Part shown: positions 55,493 to 63,616 of the stretch, piece by piece
Numbering within the stretch: position 1 is the first letter of the stretch
Layout of the letters: every line of letters starts with the position of its first letter
Translations under genes and position numbers: made by a program
From: Deltaproteobacteria bacterium
GTDB lineage: Bacteria > Desulfobacterota > WTBG01 > CAIYCZ01 > CAIRTM01
Reading direction: 5' to 3'
Length of the DNA stretch: 64,000 nt
Assembly: GCA_024276465.1 (NCBI GenBank)
Contig: JAJRXD010000119.1
Location: forward strand, 1 to 64,000
Notes under the pieces: generated by a model
What the model was told of the DNA's origin: nothing
The model's database searches: none
The model's input: the letters and a program-made list of their open reading frames with translations, nothing else

Positions 55493-56182
55493 TCAGGCAA
55501 GTCGTATTTCACCATTTGCAAGTTTCTCCATACCCTGCCTGTCCTTAATTCTAATGGTTCGTTTTCCCTCTGTTTCAATAAAGCCGTTTTTTGAAAACCT
55601 TGCAAGAATCCTTGAAAGGGTTTCAGGAATTGTGCCTAAAATACTTGCCAGCTGACCTTTTGAAATCTCAAGGCTTAGATTGTTTGTGCTGTTGCTTTTT
55701 TCGCTGAGATAGAGAAAATAGGCAGCAAGTCTGCCTGGAACCTCTTTCAGGGAAAGATCCTCAATAAGAGATGTAAATCTCTTTAACCGCATGGATAATA
55801 CTGAAAGCATGTTAAGAGCAAGGGAGGGTTCTTCTTTTACCAGTTCTGTGAAAGCCCTGCTCGGAAACAAAAAAGTACGGGCCTGAGACATCGCTTCTGC
55901 ATAAGCTGGAAACGGCTGCCCTGTAAAAACAGCAGCCTCACCAAAAGGATCTCCAGGACCAAAAAAATGCAGTGTCTGCTCTTTTCCCTCAGGTGAAATC
56001 TTGTAAATTTTCACCTTCCCTGACAGAAGCACATAAAAACCCGTTGCATCATCACCCTCTGAAAATATCAGTTCACCACGCCTGTACAATCGCTCAAAAA
56101 CAATTCCAGCAAGACTTTTAATGTGCCCTGTTTCAAGACCTTTAAAAAGAGGAATTTCTGATAACTGTTTTTCTATTTTCAT
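55493..56182 (-). CDS. hcpR: CRP/FNR-family regulator, probable HcpR
   Basis: This 229-residue regulator has an N-terminal cyclic-nucleotide-like barrel (LIFSEGDDATGFYVLLSGKVKIYKISPEGKEQ) and dimer helix. The C-terminal winged helix has the recognition stretch KGQLASILGTIPETLSRILARF. The phrase SLALNMLSVLSMRLKRFTSLIEDLSLKEVPGRLAAY and the TIPETLSR helix are typical of Desulfovibrio-type HcpR, which controls hcp in response to NO or nitrite. FNR-type cluster cysteines are absent, in line with the heme-type HcpR group. A near-consensus HcpR site lies 24 bp upstream of its start, suggesting autoregulation. Family 0.95; HcpR identity is inference. Confidence 0.85.
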   Translation of the reverse strand: MKIEKQLSEIPLFKGLETGHIKSLAGIVFERLYRRGELIFSEGDDATGFYVLLSGKVKIYKISPEGKEQTLHFFGPGDPFGEAAVFTGQPFPAYAEAMSQARTFLFPSRAFTELVKEEPSLALNMLSVLSMRLKRFTSLIEDLSLKEVPGRLAAYFLYLSEKSNSTNNLSLEISKGQLASILGTIPETLSRILARFSKNGFIETEGKRTIRIKDRQGMEKLANGEIRLA

Positions 56183-56205
56183 GCCTGAAAAAATACCATT
56201 GCCAG

Positions 56206-56219
56206 TTGATATAAGTCAA
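56206..56219 (-). promoter_or_regulatory. Near-consensus HcpR-type site upstream of the regulator gene
   Basis: TTGATATAAGTCAA matches TTGAC-N4-GTCAA in nine of ten arm positions. It lies 24 bp upstream of the ATG at 56182, so a regulator bound there would sit close to or over the transcription start, which points to autoregulation. Confidence 0.6.
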
Positions 56220-56377
56220 GGCAAAGAAATGCATTTTGTGGTATACATGTAAACATACATTGCATTAATAAAATCGGGCAAACAGGCACATATCAGAGTT
56301 CATGGCATTAGCGTATGTTTTTCTTGTACAGATCCATCAGGGCATCAAAATTTCACCTAACAATGGGGAAACAAGCT

Positions 56378-58039
56378 ATGAGAATAACTGAAAAATGGTC
56401 AGTGCAAACAGCATGTTGCTCACTGATTCTGCTAATAATTGTACTGCTTTTAATAACCAGTACAGCATTAGCTAATGGCACTGAAAATTCAGCGGGCAGC
56501 GGCGTTTCGCTTGAACTGCGGTGTGGAACTCCTGATGTTACACAAACAGTGGCAGAACAAATTCAGAAAAAAATCGCACCACTCCTGCAAAACCGCAATA
56601 GCATAAGGGGTGGGGTTTTTCAGATAGAGGGCTTTCCTCTGGAGGGAGTCATTATACCAGTTGCATTCCATGTTATTCACAGCGGGCAGGAGGGAAAGCT
56701 CACAGAATTTGACATCGTGACACAGATTGATGTCCTGAATGATGCTTACTCTGGTACTGGCGTTCAGTTCATGCTGGCTGAAATTGACTATACTGACAAC
56801 CCTGAATGGTTTGGGATTGAAAGCAACAGTAAAGAAATGTCAGATGCAAAGGCATCGCTGACTGTTGATTCCAGCCGGTATTTGAACATATATACGACCT
56901 TGCTTGAAGAAGACCTGTTAGGTTTCGCCACCTTCCCTAATGAACAGCCGGAAAATCCGGAAAAAGATGGGCTTGTTTTGCTGTATCAAACCCTGCCGGG
57001 GGGAGAGTCTGATCCTTACAACAATGGTGATACCGCGGTCCATGAGATCGGTCACTGGCTTGGCCTCTACCATACATTCCAGACATTCATACAAAATATT
57101 ATTACGCCGCCAATCAGAACATCAGCAAATCTTATTTTTAAAAGCGGGTGTTTAGGGCCAGGTGACTATGTTGATGACACACCTGCCGAGCGCAGCCCTT
57201 CTGGAGGATGTAATGAGTTTCGCAACACTTGCGTTGCGCGGCCGGGAAGAGACCCGATCAAAAACTATATGGACTACTCTCCTGATTCATGCATGGATGA
57301 GTTTACCCCGGGGCAAGTGGAGCGTTTGCAGGCAATGATAGTTAAGTATAGACCAGGACTGATAGACACATCCACTGCAACCACATCCGTTCCGAACAAT
57401 CCATCCATCACTACTACTACTGTTATCGGGGCTCCTGGTATTACTACCACATCCATCATGGGAGGCAGTAGTACCTGCGATTTTAACGAAGGAGTCTCCA
57501 AGCTCTGGGACTGGTTCAACCATACTGTTCCATCCATGAATGAATATCCCATCCCTGCTGTAGGATGGGAGCTTTACATACATCCGGAATTTCCCTCTCT
57601 TTATTTTCTGCATCCACCCGACTGGGAGCCAACCAGCATTTCAGATCAAGCTAATACAGGTGTTATACTCATTAGAAATGATGGCTCTGCTATTTTTCAA
57701 ATCCTCATAACCAGTGACACCTCGGGGATCTTAGATATTGACCAGTGGCTGGATAACAATGTCGCTTATGTTTTGGGTCTGATAGGCGAGGACAGCCCTG
57801 TAAACCAGCGCTGTCTCCTTGAAGGCCAGTCATCGCAGGCCCAGGGCATTTTAACAAATGCCAAGGATATAGCAGTTACAGCTGGTGAAACAACACTTGT
57901 AGCAGCTATTGCGGTAACTTCCATTTCCGCATTACCTCTGACACAAATTTCTTTTGAAACCATGGCTGGTCCCAGCTCGGAATTTACGACACTAACAGAG
58001 GAGGTATTTTTTCCTATAATACTCCAAATGCTTTATTAA
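56378..58039 (+). CDS. Secreted M43 (pappalysin)-type zinc metalloprotease
   Basis: This 553-residue protein starts at 56378 (preceded by GGGGA; longer frames to 56315 are possible). The signal peptide is MRITEKWSVQTACC followed by a hydrophobic stretch ending near TSTALAN. The catalytic zinc site is HEIGHWLGLYHTF, the HExxHxxGxxH of metzincins, with the Met-turn region in KNYMDYSPDSCMDEFTPGQ. A Thr-rich linker (STATTSVPNNPSITTTT-like, about 340-375) leads to a C-terminal domain of about 170 residues without a recognised family. It is probably secreted and may process extracellular proteins. Confidence 0.88.
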   Translation: MRITEKWSVQTACCSLILLIIVLLLITSTALANGTENSAGSGVSLELRCGTPDVTQTVAEQIQKKIAPLLQNRNSIRGGVFQIEGFPLEGVIIPVAFHVIHSGQEGKLTEFDIVTQIDVLNDAYSGTGVQFMLAEIDYTDNPEWFGIESNSKEMSDAKASLTVDSSRYLNIYTTLLEEDLLGFATFPNEQPENPEKDGLVLLYQTLPGGESDPYNNGDTAVHEIGHWLGLYHTFQTFIQNIITPPIRTSANLIFKSGCLGPGDYVDDTPAERSPSGGCNEFRNTCVARPGRDPIKNYMDYSPDSCMDEFTPGQVERLQAMIVKYRPGLIDTSTATTSVPNNPSITTTTVIGAPGITTTSIMGGSSTCDFNEGVSKLWDWFNHTVPSMNEYPIPAVGWELYIHPEFPSLYFLHPPDWEPTSISDQANTGVILIRNDGSAIFQILITSDTSGILDIDQWLDNNVAYVLGLIGEDSPVNQRCLLEGQSSQAQGILTNAKDIAVTAGETTLVAAIAVTSISALPLTQISFETMAGPSSEFTTLTEEVFFPIILQMLY

Positions 58040-58072
58040 AGCTCTAATTATTGATTAGAAAGGAGTCAGCAA

Positions 58073-58126
58073 ATGACTAAGACAATCAGCATGGAATTTA
58101 TCATACGGTTAGAAAAAACATTATGA
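58073..58126 (+). CDS. 17-codon leader ORF coupled to the downstream secreted gene
   Basis: ATG 58073 is preceded by AGGAG at 58061-58065 with ideal 7-base spacing. It encodes MTKTISMEFIIRLEKTL and ends at TGA 58124-58126, which overlaps the ATG of the next gene as ATGA. The next gene itself lacks a good ribosome site, so initiation there probably depends on translation of this leader. It may be only a coupling device. Confidence 0.6.
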   Translation: MTKTISMEFIIRLEKTL

Positions 58127-58791
58127 AAAAAATACTCATCTGTTTACCGCTATTTATCATTTCCTTAATCCCTTCCCTTTCTGCGCAAACCATCAGTTTC
58201 GATTCAGACACACCACAAAAAAGTCCCACGGGCTTTACAACTGCTTTAACTGGTAAGGGTTCCCCCGAAATGTGGGTAACGGTTAAAGATGAAACAGCTC
58301 CCAGCAAACCAAATGTCCTGGCCCAGACCAGTATGGACCCAACCAACTATCGTTTTCCAATTTGTGTTTATGATAAAATCATTGCCTCTGATGTCGACAT
58401 ACGTGTCAGGTTCAAGCCGGTTAAAGGCAGGGTTGATCAGGCAGCTGGCATTGTATGGCGCTATCAGGATAAAAACAATTACTATGTTGTGCGTGCCAAT
58501 GCTCTTGAAAATAATGTGGTTCTGTACAAAGTCCACAATGGCAGGCGTAGTGATATTGATCCTGTCGGATCAGGACTTTTTCATTATGGAAAAAAATCAA
58601 ACATTCCGTCCGGCACATGGGGCAGCCTGCGCTGTGTGGCCAGAGGCAACCGTTTTACAGTCTATATCAACGGTGAGCATCTTTTTGAGGTCGAGGATAA
58701 TACGTTTCAGAAACCAGGCAAAACAGGTCTCTGGACCAAAGCCGATTCATATACACTATTTGATGATCTGCAAATAAAGGTGTTGCGTTAA
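58123..58791 (+). CDS. Secreted jelly-roll (DUF1080/LamG-like) protein
   Basis: This 222-residue exported protein has a signal peptide cleaved near LSAQTISF. The mature part is a concanavalin-like beta sandwich: SDVDIRVRFKPVKG, AAGIVWRYQDKNNYYVVRANALENN, and GNRFTVYINGEHLFEVEDN, close to the DUF1080 or 3-keto-disaccharide hydrolase fold. Catalytic residues for that hydrolase are not clearly conserved, so a carbohydrate-binding role is possible. It follows the metalloprotease gene by 83 bp, with a coupled leader ORF in between. Confidence 0.78.
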   Translation: MKKILICLPLFIISLIPSLSAQTISFDSDTPQKSPTGFTTALTGKGSPEMWVTVKDETAPSKPNVLAQTSMDPTNYRFPICVYDKIIASDVDIRVRFKPVKGRVDQAAGIVWRYQDKNNYYVVRANALENNVVLYKVHNGRRSDIDPVGSGLFHYGKKSNIPSGTWGSLRCVARGNRFTVYINGEHLFEVEDNTFQKPGKTGLWTKADSYTLFDDLQIKVLR

Positions 58792-58833
58792 AACAAATGT
58801 CACAACTTTTTCAAACCAACCACTGACATATTC

Positions 58834-58850
58834 AGTTTCCGTTCGGGCAC
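58834..58850. repeat. Solo end of the inverted-repeat element
   Basis: AGTTTCCGTTCGGGCAC matches the right terminal repeat of 15931-16103 with a two-base difference in the core. No partner end was found nearby, so this is a remnant. Confidence 0.5.
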
Positions 58851-58891
58851 TGATTAACCGCTGACATGTTCGGGTTGCTACAGGTATTGTT

Positions 58892-59908
58892 ATGAATATT
58901 TTCAAACTGCTTTTGCTTGCTAATATCTTTTGTATCGGCATTTCAGGCTGTTCAAAAAAAAGTCAGGATGAAGTTGTTGTTTATACAACTGTTGACCAGA
59001 TATTTTCAGAACCTGTTTTGAAGGATTTCGAGAAGCAAACAGGCATTACAGTCAAGGCAGTCTTTGATACTGAAGAAACCAAGTCAACTGGTGTATTAAA
59101 TCGTTTGATTGCAGAAAAGAACAACCCTCAGTGCGACGTGTTCTGGAGCGGTGATCCTGTTAGAGCAATAATCCTTAAAAACAGGGGAATTACAGCTCCT
59201 TACAATTCGGCAGCAGCTTCGGATATCGAGAGTCATTTTAGAGACAAAGAATTTCACTGGACAGGCTTTTCAGCCCGTGCAAGAGTGCTTGTCTACAATA
59301 CGGATTTAATAAAACCCGGGGATGCTCCCAAATCCATCCTTGACTTAACGCGCAAACAATACAAAGGGAAGGTTGCCATTGCAAATCCTCTGTTTGGCAC
59401 CACATCTTTTCAGTTTGCCGCCCTGTTTTTAACTCTCGGAGACCAAAAGGCAAAACAGTTCCTGACAGACCTGAAAAAAAACAGAGTTGTGATCGCCACA
59501 AGCAATGGGGATGTTAAAAGGCGGGTCGCAAGTGGAGAGGTCTGGTGCGGGTTAACAGATACGGACGATGCCTTCGAGGCTTTAAAAGAAGGTTCCCCAA
59601 TAAAAATTGTCTTTCTTGATCAGAATGGCCTTGGTGAGTTGATTAATCCCAACACTGTTTCTCTTATAAAAAATTCTCCTGATAATGTTAACGGCAAAAA
59701 GCTGATTGATTATCTGCTTTCCAGAGAAACAGAAAAAAAGCTTGCTGAATCATGTGCTCAAATGCCATTACATAAAAACGTGCGCACGCCTGCTGGCTTG
59801 AGATCTCTTGATAATATTAAAGCAATGAGCGTTGACTATGATAAAGCCGCACGGAAACTTGAAGAGATTCAGGTTTATCTCAAGCAGTGGGTTGAAGAAA
59901 ATCAGTGA
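58892..59908 (+). CDS. ABC transporter substrate-binding lipoprotein, ferric-iron-type family
   Basis: This 338-residue binding lipoprotein has lipobox ISGC (Cys20). Two-lobed family 1 (AfuA/FutA/FbpA-like) features are VVVYTTVDQIFSEPVLKDFEKQTGI, NPQCDVFWSGDPVRAI and KGKVAIANPLFGTTSFQFAAL. Members bind ferric iron, but relatives bind thiamine, phosphonates or sugar phosphates. The ligand residues cannot be confirmed by eye. It begins the three-gene ABC operon with the permease (4-bp overlap) and ATPase, ending with mobB. Confidence 0.9.
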   Translation: MNIFKLLLLANIFCIGISGCSKKSQDEVVVYTTVDQIFSEPVLKDFEKQTGITVKAVFDTEETKSTGVLNRLIAEKNNPQCDVFWSGDPVRAIILKNRGITAPYNSAAASDIESHFRDKEFHWTGFSARARVLVYNTDLIKPGDAPKSILDLTRKQYKGKVAIANPLFGTTSFQFAALFLTLGDQKAKQFLTDLKKNRVVIATSNGDVKRRVASGEVWCGLTDTDDAFEALKEGSPIKIVFLDQNGLGELINPNTVSLIKNSPDNVNGKKLIDYLLSRETEKKLAESCAQMPLHKNVRTPAGLRSLDNIKAMSVDYDKAARKLEEIQVYLKQWVEENQ

Positions 59909-61452
59909 AAAAATCACTTTATTTTTTAACAATTACTGCTTTTTTGTTTCTGGTAATTGTGCCACTTTTTTCTGTTGTTGTGGGGTCATTTGCCAATAAT
60001 GGTGATGTTTCATTTAAAAATTATTTTCAAATATTTAATTATAAAAATTTTTCTTTGCTTTTAAAAACCGTGGGCATTGCTTTTTGTGTCTCGATCATTT
60101 CCACCCTGAACGGTGGATTCTTTGCATTTGTTCTGACCAAAACTGATCTTCCTTTAAAAAATTTATTTAAGCTGGTGTTGCTGATTCCTCTGTTCCTCTC
60201 ACCATACATCCTTGCTGTATCCTGGGTAGACTTTTTTATCATTTCAGGGATTGAAAAAAATTTTATCTACAGTCCTGCAGGAGTTGTTTTTCTTTTAAGC
60301 ATAATTTTTTCACCACTTTCAATGATCATCGTTTCAAGCGGATTGTCAAATTTGAGCTCAAGATACGAAGAAGCCGGATTAATTGTTACAACACATCAAA
60401 AAGTAATTTTTAAAATCATACTTCCATTAATTAAACCAGCCCTGATTTCATCTTTTATCCTGGTCTTTATTCTATCCGTCTCTGAATTTTCAGTGCCTGC
60501 ATTTCTCTCTGTAAATGTTTTTACAACGGAAATTTTCACCCAGTTTTCCGCGTTTTACAATTACGGTTCAGCTGTGGCAAATTCAATGGTTTTAGTTCTG
60601 ATCTGTGTTTCGCTTTTAATGGCTGAGAGGTTTTATCTTGCTGAAGCGTCTTTTCTATCAATAGGCACTAAATCCCACACTGTAAAAATTGTTAATCTAA
60701 AAAATAATTTTAAATGTTTTTTTTTATTCATCACTACTGTTTACGTTTTTATCTCCGTTTTTATCCCGGTTATCGTTCTCTCTGCTCAAGCCTTTAAGGA
60801 AAGCACTGAAGCCTTCCGGCAAGCCACGGTTCTTCTGGTCCCAGCCATTTTTAATTCATTACTTTATGCTGCAATCGGTGCGCTTCTTCTGGTCTTTTTC
60901 GGCTTTGTCTTTGCATATATTTCTGAACGCGAGAAAATAAAATTCATCAATCTGATTTTACTCATTACTTTCGGCATCCCGTCAACAGTTTTAGGGATTG
61001 GCCTGATTAAATTTTTTAACACTCAAGCCCTGAATTTTATTTATTCCGGTTTCTGGATTATAATTTTTGGTTACCTTGGCAGATTCATTTTTATTGCAGA
61101 AAGGCTCATTGCAAATTCAATCAGACAGGTCCCTGTTTCCTTTGAAGAATCAGCAGAACTTATGGGTGCAGGGTTTTTCCTTCGAATCAGAAAAATACTT
61201 TCCCCTTTGATTTCAAATGGCCTGTTTGGCGCTTTTTTGATAAGCTTCATATTCTGTCTTGGCGAACTTGGCACAACAATTTTAGTTTATCCTCCAGGAA
61301 CTTCAGTTATGCCTATAAAAGTATTTACGATTATGGCAAATGCTCCCCAAAGTTTGACAAGCAGCATGTGCCTGTTTGTTCTGATAATTACCACACTCAG
61401 CCTATCCATTCTGTTTGCAGGACAGAAAGTGCTGTCAAAACAACAAGGGTAA
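59905..61452 (+). CDS. ABC transporter permease, AfuB/FbpB type (fused double permease)
   Basis: This 515-residue protein consists of two permease halves of about 250 residues, each with six hydrophobic segments and an EAA-like loop: EEAGLIVTTHQKVIFKIILPLIKPAL in the first and EESAELMGAGFFLRIRKILSPLI in the second. This double layout is standard for FbpB/ThiP-like permeases, which can function without a second subunit. It overlaps the binding-protein gene by 4 bp (ATGA-type, GTG start) and the ATPase follows after 5 bp, so all three are translationally linked. Confidence 0.92.
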   Translation: MKKSLYFLTITAFLFLVIVPLFSVVVGSFANNGDVSFKNYFQIFNYKNFSLLLKTVGIAFCVSIISTLNGGFFAFVLTKTDLPLKNLFKLVLLIPLFLSPYILAVSWVDFFIISGIEKNFIYSPAGVVFLLSIIFSPLSMIIVSSGLSNLSSRYEEAGLIVTTHQKVIFKIILPLIKPALISSFILVFILSVSEFSVPAFLSVNVFTTEIFTQFSAFYNYGSAVANSMVLVLICVSLLMAERFYLAEASFLSIGTKSHTVKIVNLKNNFKCFFLFITTVYVFISVFIPVIVLSAQAFKESTEAFRQATVLLVPAIFNSLLYAAIGALLLVFFGFVFAYISEREKIKFINLILLITFGIPSTVLGIGLIKFFNTQALNFIYSGFWIIIFGYLGRFIFIAERLIANSIRQVPVSFEESAELMGAGFFLRIRKILSPLISNGLFGAFLISFIFCLGELGTTILVYPPGTSVMPIKVFTIMANAPQSLTSSMCLFVLIITTLSLSILFAGQKVLSKQQG

Positions 61453-61457
61453 ATCAA

Positions 61458-62174
61458 ATGCTGTCAGTTTCAATACAATGCATTACTAAACACTACGGGC
61501 AAACCCGTATTATTAATAATTTGTCTCTTGATGTTGAGGAGTCAACCTTTGTCTGTCTTCTCGGAAGTTCAGGAAGTGGTAAAACAACAATATTGCGATT
61601 GATAGCAGGGCTGGAACCTCTTGACAGAGGGGAAATTATACTGAACGGGAAATCAGCAAGTGAAAACAGTAAAATATTAATCCCGCCATTTCAAAGGCAA
61701 ATTGGTTTAATTTTTCAGGACCTTGCCCTTTGGCCGCATTTTACTGTTTTTGAAAATATTGCCTTTGGGCTGAAACTGAAAAAGGAGAAAAACATTAATT
61801 CAAAGATCAGCAACATGCTTGATTTTTTTGATATCAGCGGGCATTTAAAAAAATACCCCTGTCAGCTTTCGGGCGGACAGCAACAGATGGTAGCCATCGC
61901 CAGAAGCCTTGTTTTAAACCCCAGGCTTCTCCTAATGGACGAACCACTTGCTAATTTAGATGTAAAGCTGAAAGTTAAAATTCGGAACCAGATTAAAAAA
62001 TTAATTATTGAATTTCCTTTGACCATAATTTATGTTACCCATGATCATAACGAGGCATTCAAGTTAGCGGACAAAATTGTTATCATAAACAGCGGTACTG
62101 TTGAGGCAACAGGAACAACTCAGGAAATTCAAAATTCTGAAAATAAATTTGTGAGGGCTTTTGTGGAAATATAG
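61458..62174 (+). CDS. ABC transporter ATP-binding protein
   Basis: This 238-residue ATPase (ATG 61458, as the longer frame overlaps the permease) has Walker A GSSGSGKTT, Q-loop segment IGLIFQDLALWPH, the LSGGQQQM signature, Walker B LLLMDEP and the switch VTHDHNE. It is short, with little or no C-terminal TOBE domain, which is usual for FbpC-like proteins that lack ligand regulation. It powers import by the upstream permease. The permease gene ends 5 bp upstream and mobB begins 15 bp downstream. Confidence 0.94.
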   Translation: MLSVSIQCITKHYGQTRIINNLSLDVEESTFVCLLGSSGSGKTTILRLIAGLEPLDRGEIILNGKSASENSKILIPPFQRQIGLIFQDLALWPHFTVFENIAFGLKLKKEKNINSKISNMLDFFDISGHLKKYPCQLSGGQQQMVAIARSLVLNPRLLLMDEPLANLDVKLKVKIRNQIKKLIIEFPLTIIYVTHDHNEAFKLADKIVIINSGTVEATGTTQEIQNSENKFVRAFVEI

Positions 62175-62189
62175 TGAGGTAAACAGTCC

Positions 62190-62699
62190 ATGTCATGCAA
62201 GATGGTAGCATTTGTAGGCAGATCAGGTTCAGGGAAAACAACCCTGATCACCCGTATTATTCCTGAACTTAAAAAAATAAATCTCAGGGTCGGCACAATA
62301 AAGCATACTCACCATGATGTGACTTTTGACCAGCCGGGGAAGGATTCATGGCAGCACAGGCAGGCTGGAGCAAAGCAGGTTATGCTCTTATCAGATATTG
62401 AAATGGCTTTTTTTTCCGAAAGGAATAAAAAGTTAAGCTTAAACGAAATAAAAGAAAAATGGTTTTCAGATTATGACCTGCTGATAATAGAAGGGTTTAA
62501 AAATGCTCCTGTTTTAAAAGTGGAGGTTTGCCGGCAGGAAAACTCGAAAAGTCCTCTATACCTTGACCCATCTTTTTCCATAGATGCTCTTGTTACTGAT
62601 GCCGCTCCCCCTTTTCCTGCACCACATTTTTCGTTTGACCAGATTGATGCCCTGATTGAATGGCTGTGCAAAAAGCTGGATTTAAATACAGAACAGTAA
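62190..62699 (+). CDS. mobB: Molybdopterin-guanine dinucleotide biosynthesis protein MobB
   Basis: MobB is a GTP-binding accessory protein that assists MobA in attaching GMP to molybdopterin. The 169-residue protein has the P-loop GRSGSGKTTL (residues 9-18), KHTHHDVTFDQPGKDSWQHRQAGA with conserved His and Asp, and DLLIIEGFKNAPVLKVEV, all family marks. It is the last gene of the ABC operon, an arrangement suggesting that the transporter serves a molybdenum- or tungsten-related need. mobA is not in the window. Confidence 0.93.
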   Translation: MSCKMVAFVGRSGSGKTTLITRIIPELKKINLRVGTIKHTHHDVTFDQPGKDSWQHRQAGAKQVMLLSDIEMAFFSERNKKLSLNEIKEKWFSDYDLLIIEGFKNAPVLKVEVCRQENSKSPLYLDPSFSIDALVTDAAPPFPAPHFSFDQIDALIEWLCKKLDLNTEQ

Positions 62700-63616
62700 G
62701 AAGAATTTTCTTTAGCCACAGACAAGCATGCGAACAGAGTAGTTTTGCCGCATGATAAAACAAGTCAAGATAACCTGAACAAATATCTCCTTTTCATGTT
62801 GCCCCAGATAATGTAAAATCTTTTTGCAGCTGTGGCATTTACGTATATTATCGCTAATCTGTATTTTTGTGGGATGCTTATAGGGTAGAGTAACCAGGAG
62901 TAATATTTGATTCGTGTTCAGTATGTGTACCGTAAAAGGTATAAATCTGTTTAATTTATAAAGTTGAGCGTGATATTTATATTTCATCCCTTATTTTGAA
63001 GCGAGATTGAATTCGCGGCAAAACAAGGCCGGGACAAATCAGGGGAAACCTTACTAGTTTTAGAGAGGAAACAGGGGCAACGCCCATTAAATACAATTTT
63101 GAATTAGGAAAGAGGGAATTAATAGTGGGAACTTGCTTAAGGATTACTTTTGATTAAGTTAACTCCTTGCTATGTTTTTATTTAATGTAGTTATCGCCAA
63201 TACGTAACAAGTATAATTTTTACAGTGCAGTGACAGGTAAATGACATGGATATTTGTTTAGATTTAGACACAATGAAGAATGTTATTAAATTGATAGTGC
63301 CTGCAATAACAACAGTTCTTGCGGCATTCTTTGGTGCTTGGTATGCATATAGCTCCGACAAGGAATATGTAGCCTTCGGTTTCGCTAGTGGATTGCTCAG
63401 TATTTCTGACAGGGAAGATAATCATACGCAACATTAACTGATTACAAATTTCAGGTTGCGTGCCATTGGCTTGATTGACCTTCCGCAGAAATCTATTCTA
63501 AATTACTCCTGATTATGTTAAGAATTTTTGAGGAAACTATTTCAGTAAATTATCGCTTCTATGGACTTTTTAGGTATGCTGATTTGATAATGTTAAGCTT
63601 TTGAAGGGAGGCCACG
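62700..63616. other. Long intergenic region with at most one dubious small ORF
   Basis: These 917 bp contain no repeat or terminator that I could assign. A 63-codon frame at 63246-63437 has one hydrophobic segment (IKLIVPAITTVLAAFFGAWYAYS) but no clear ribosome site, and I treat it as doubtful. A GC-mixed stretch near 63000-63090 resembles decayed sequence. The Yip1-family promoter should be in the last 100 bp. Confidence 0.5.

Noticed and set aside
63246-63437. 63-codon hydrophobic ORF
   Set aside because: There is one hydrophobic segment but no ribosome site and no recognisable family; composition resembles surrounding non-coding DNA.
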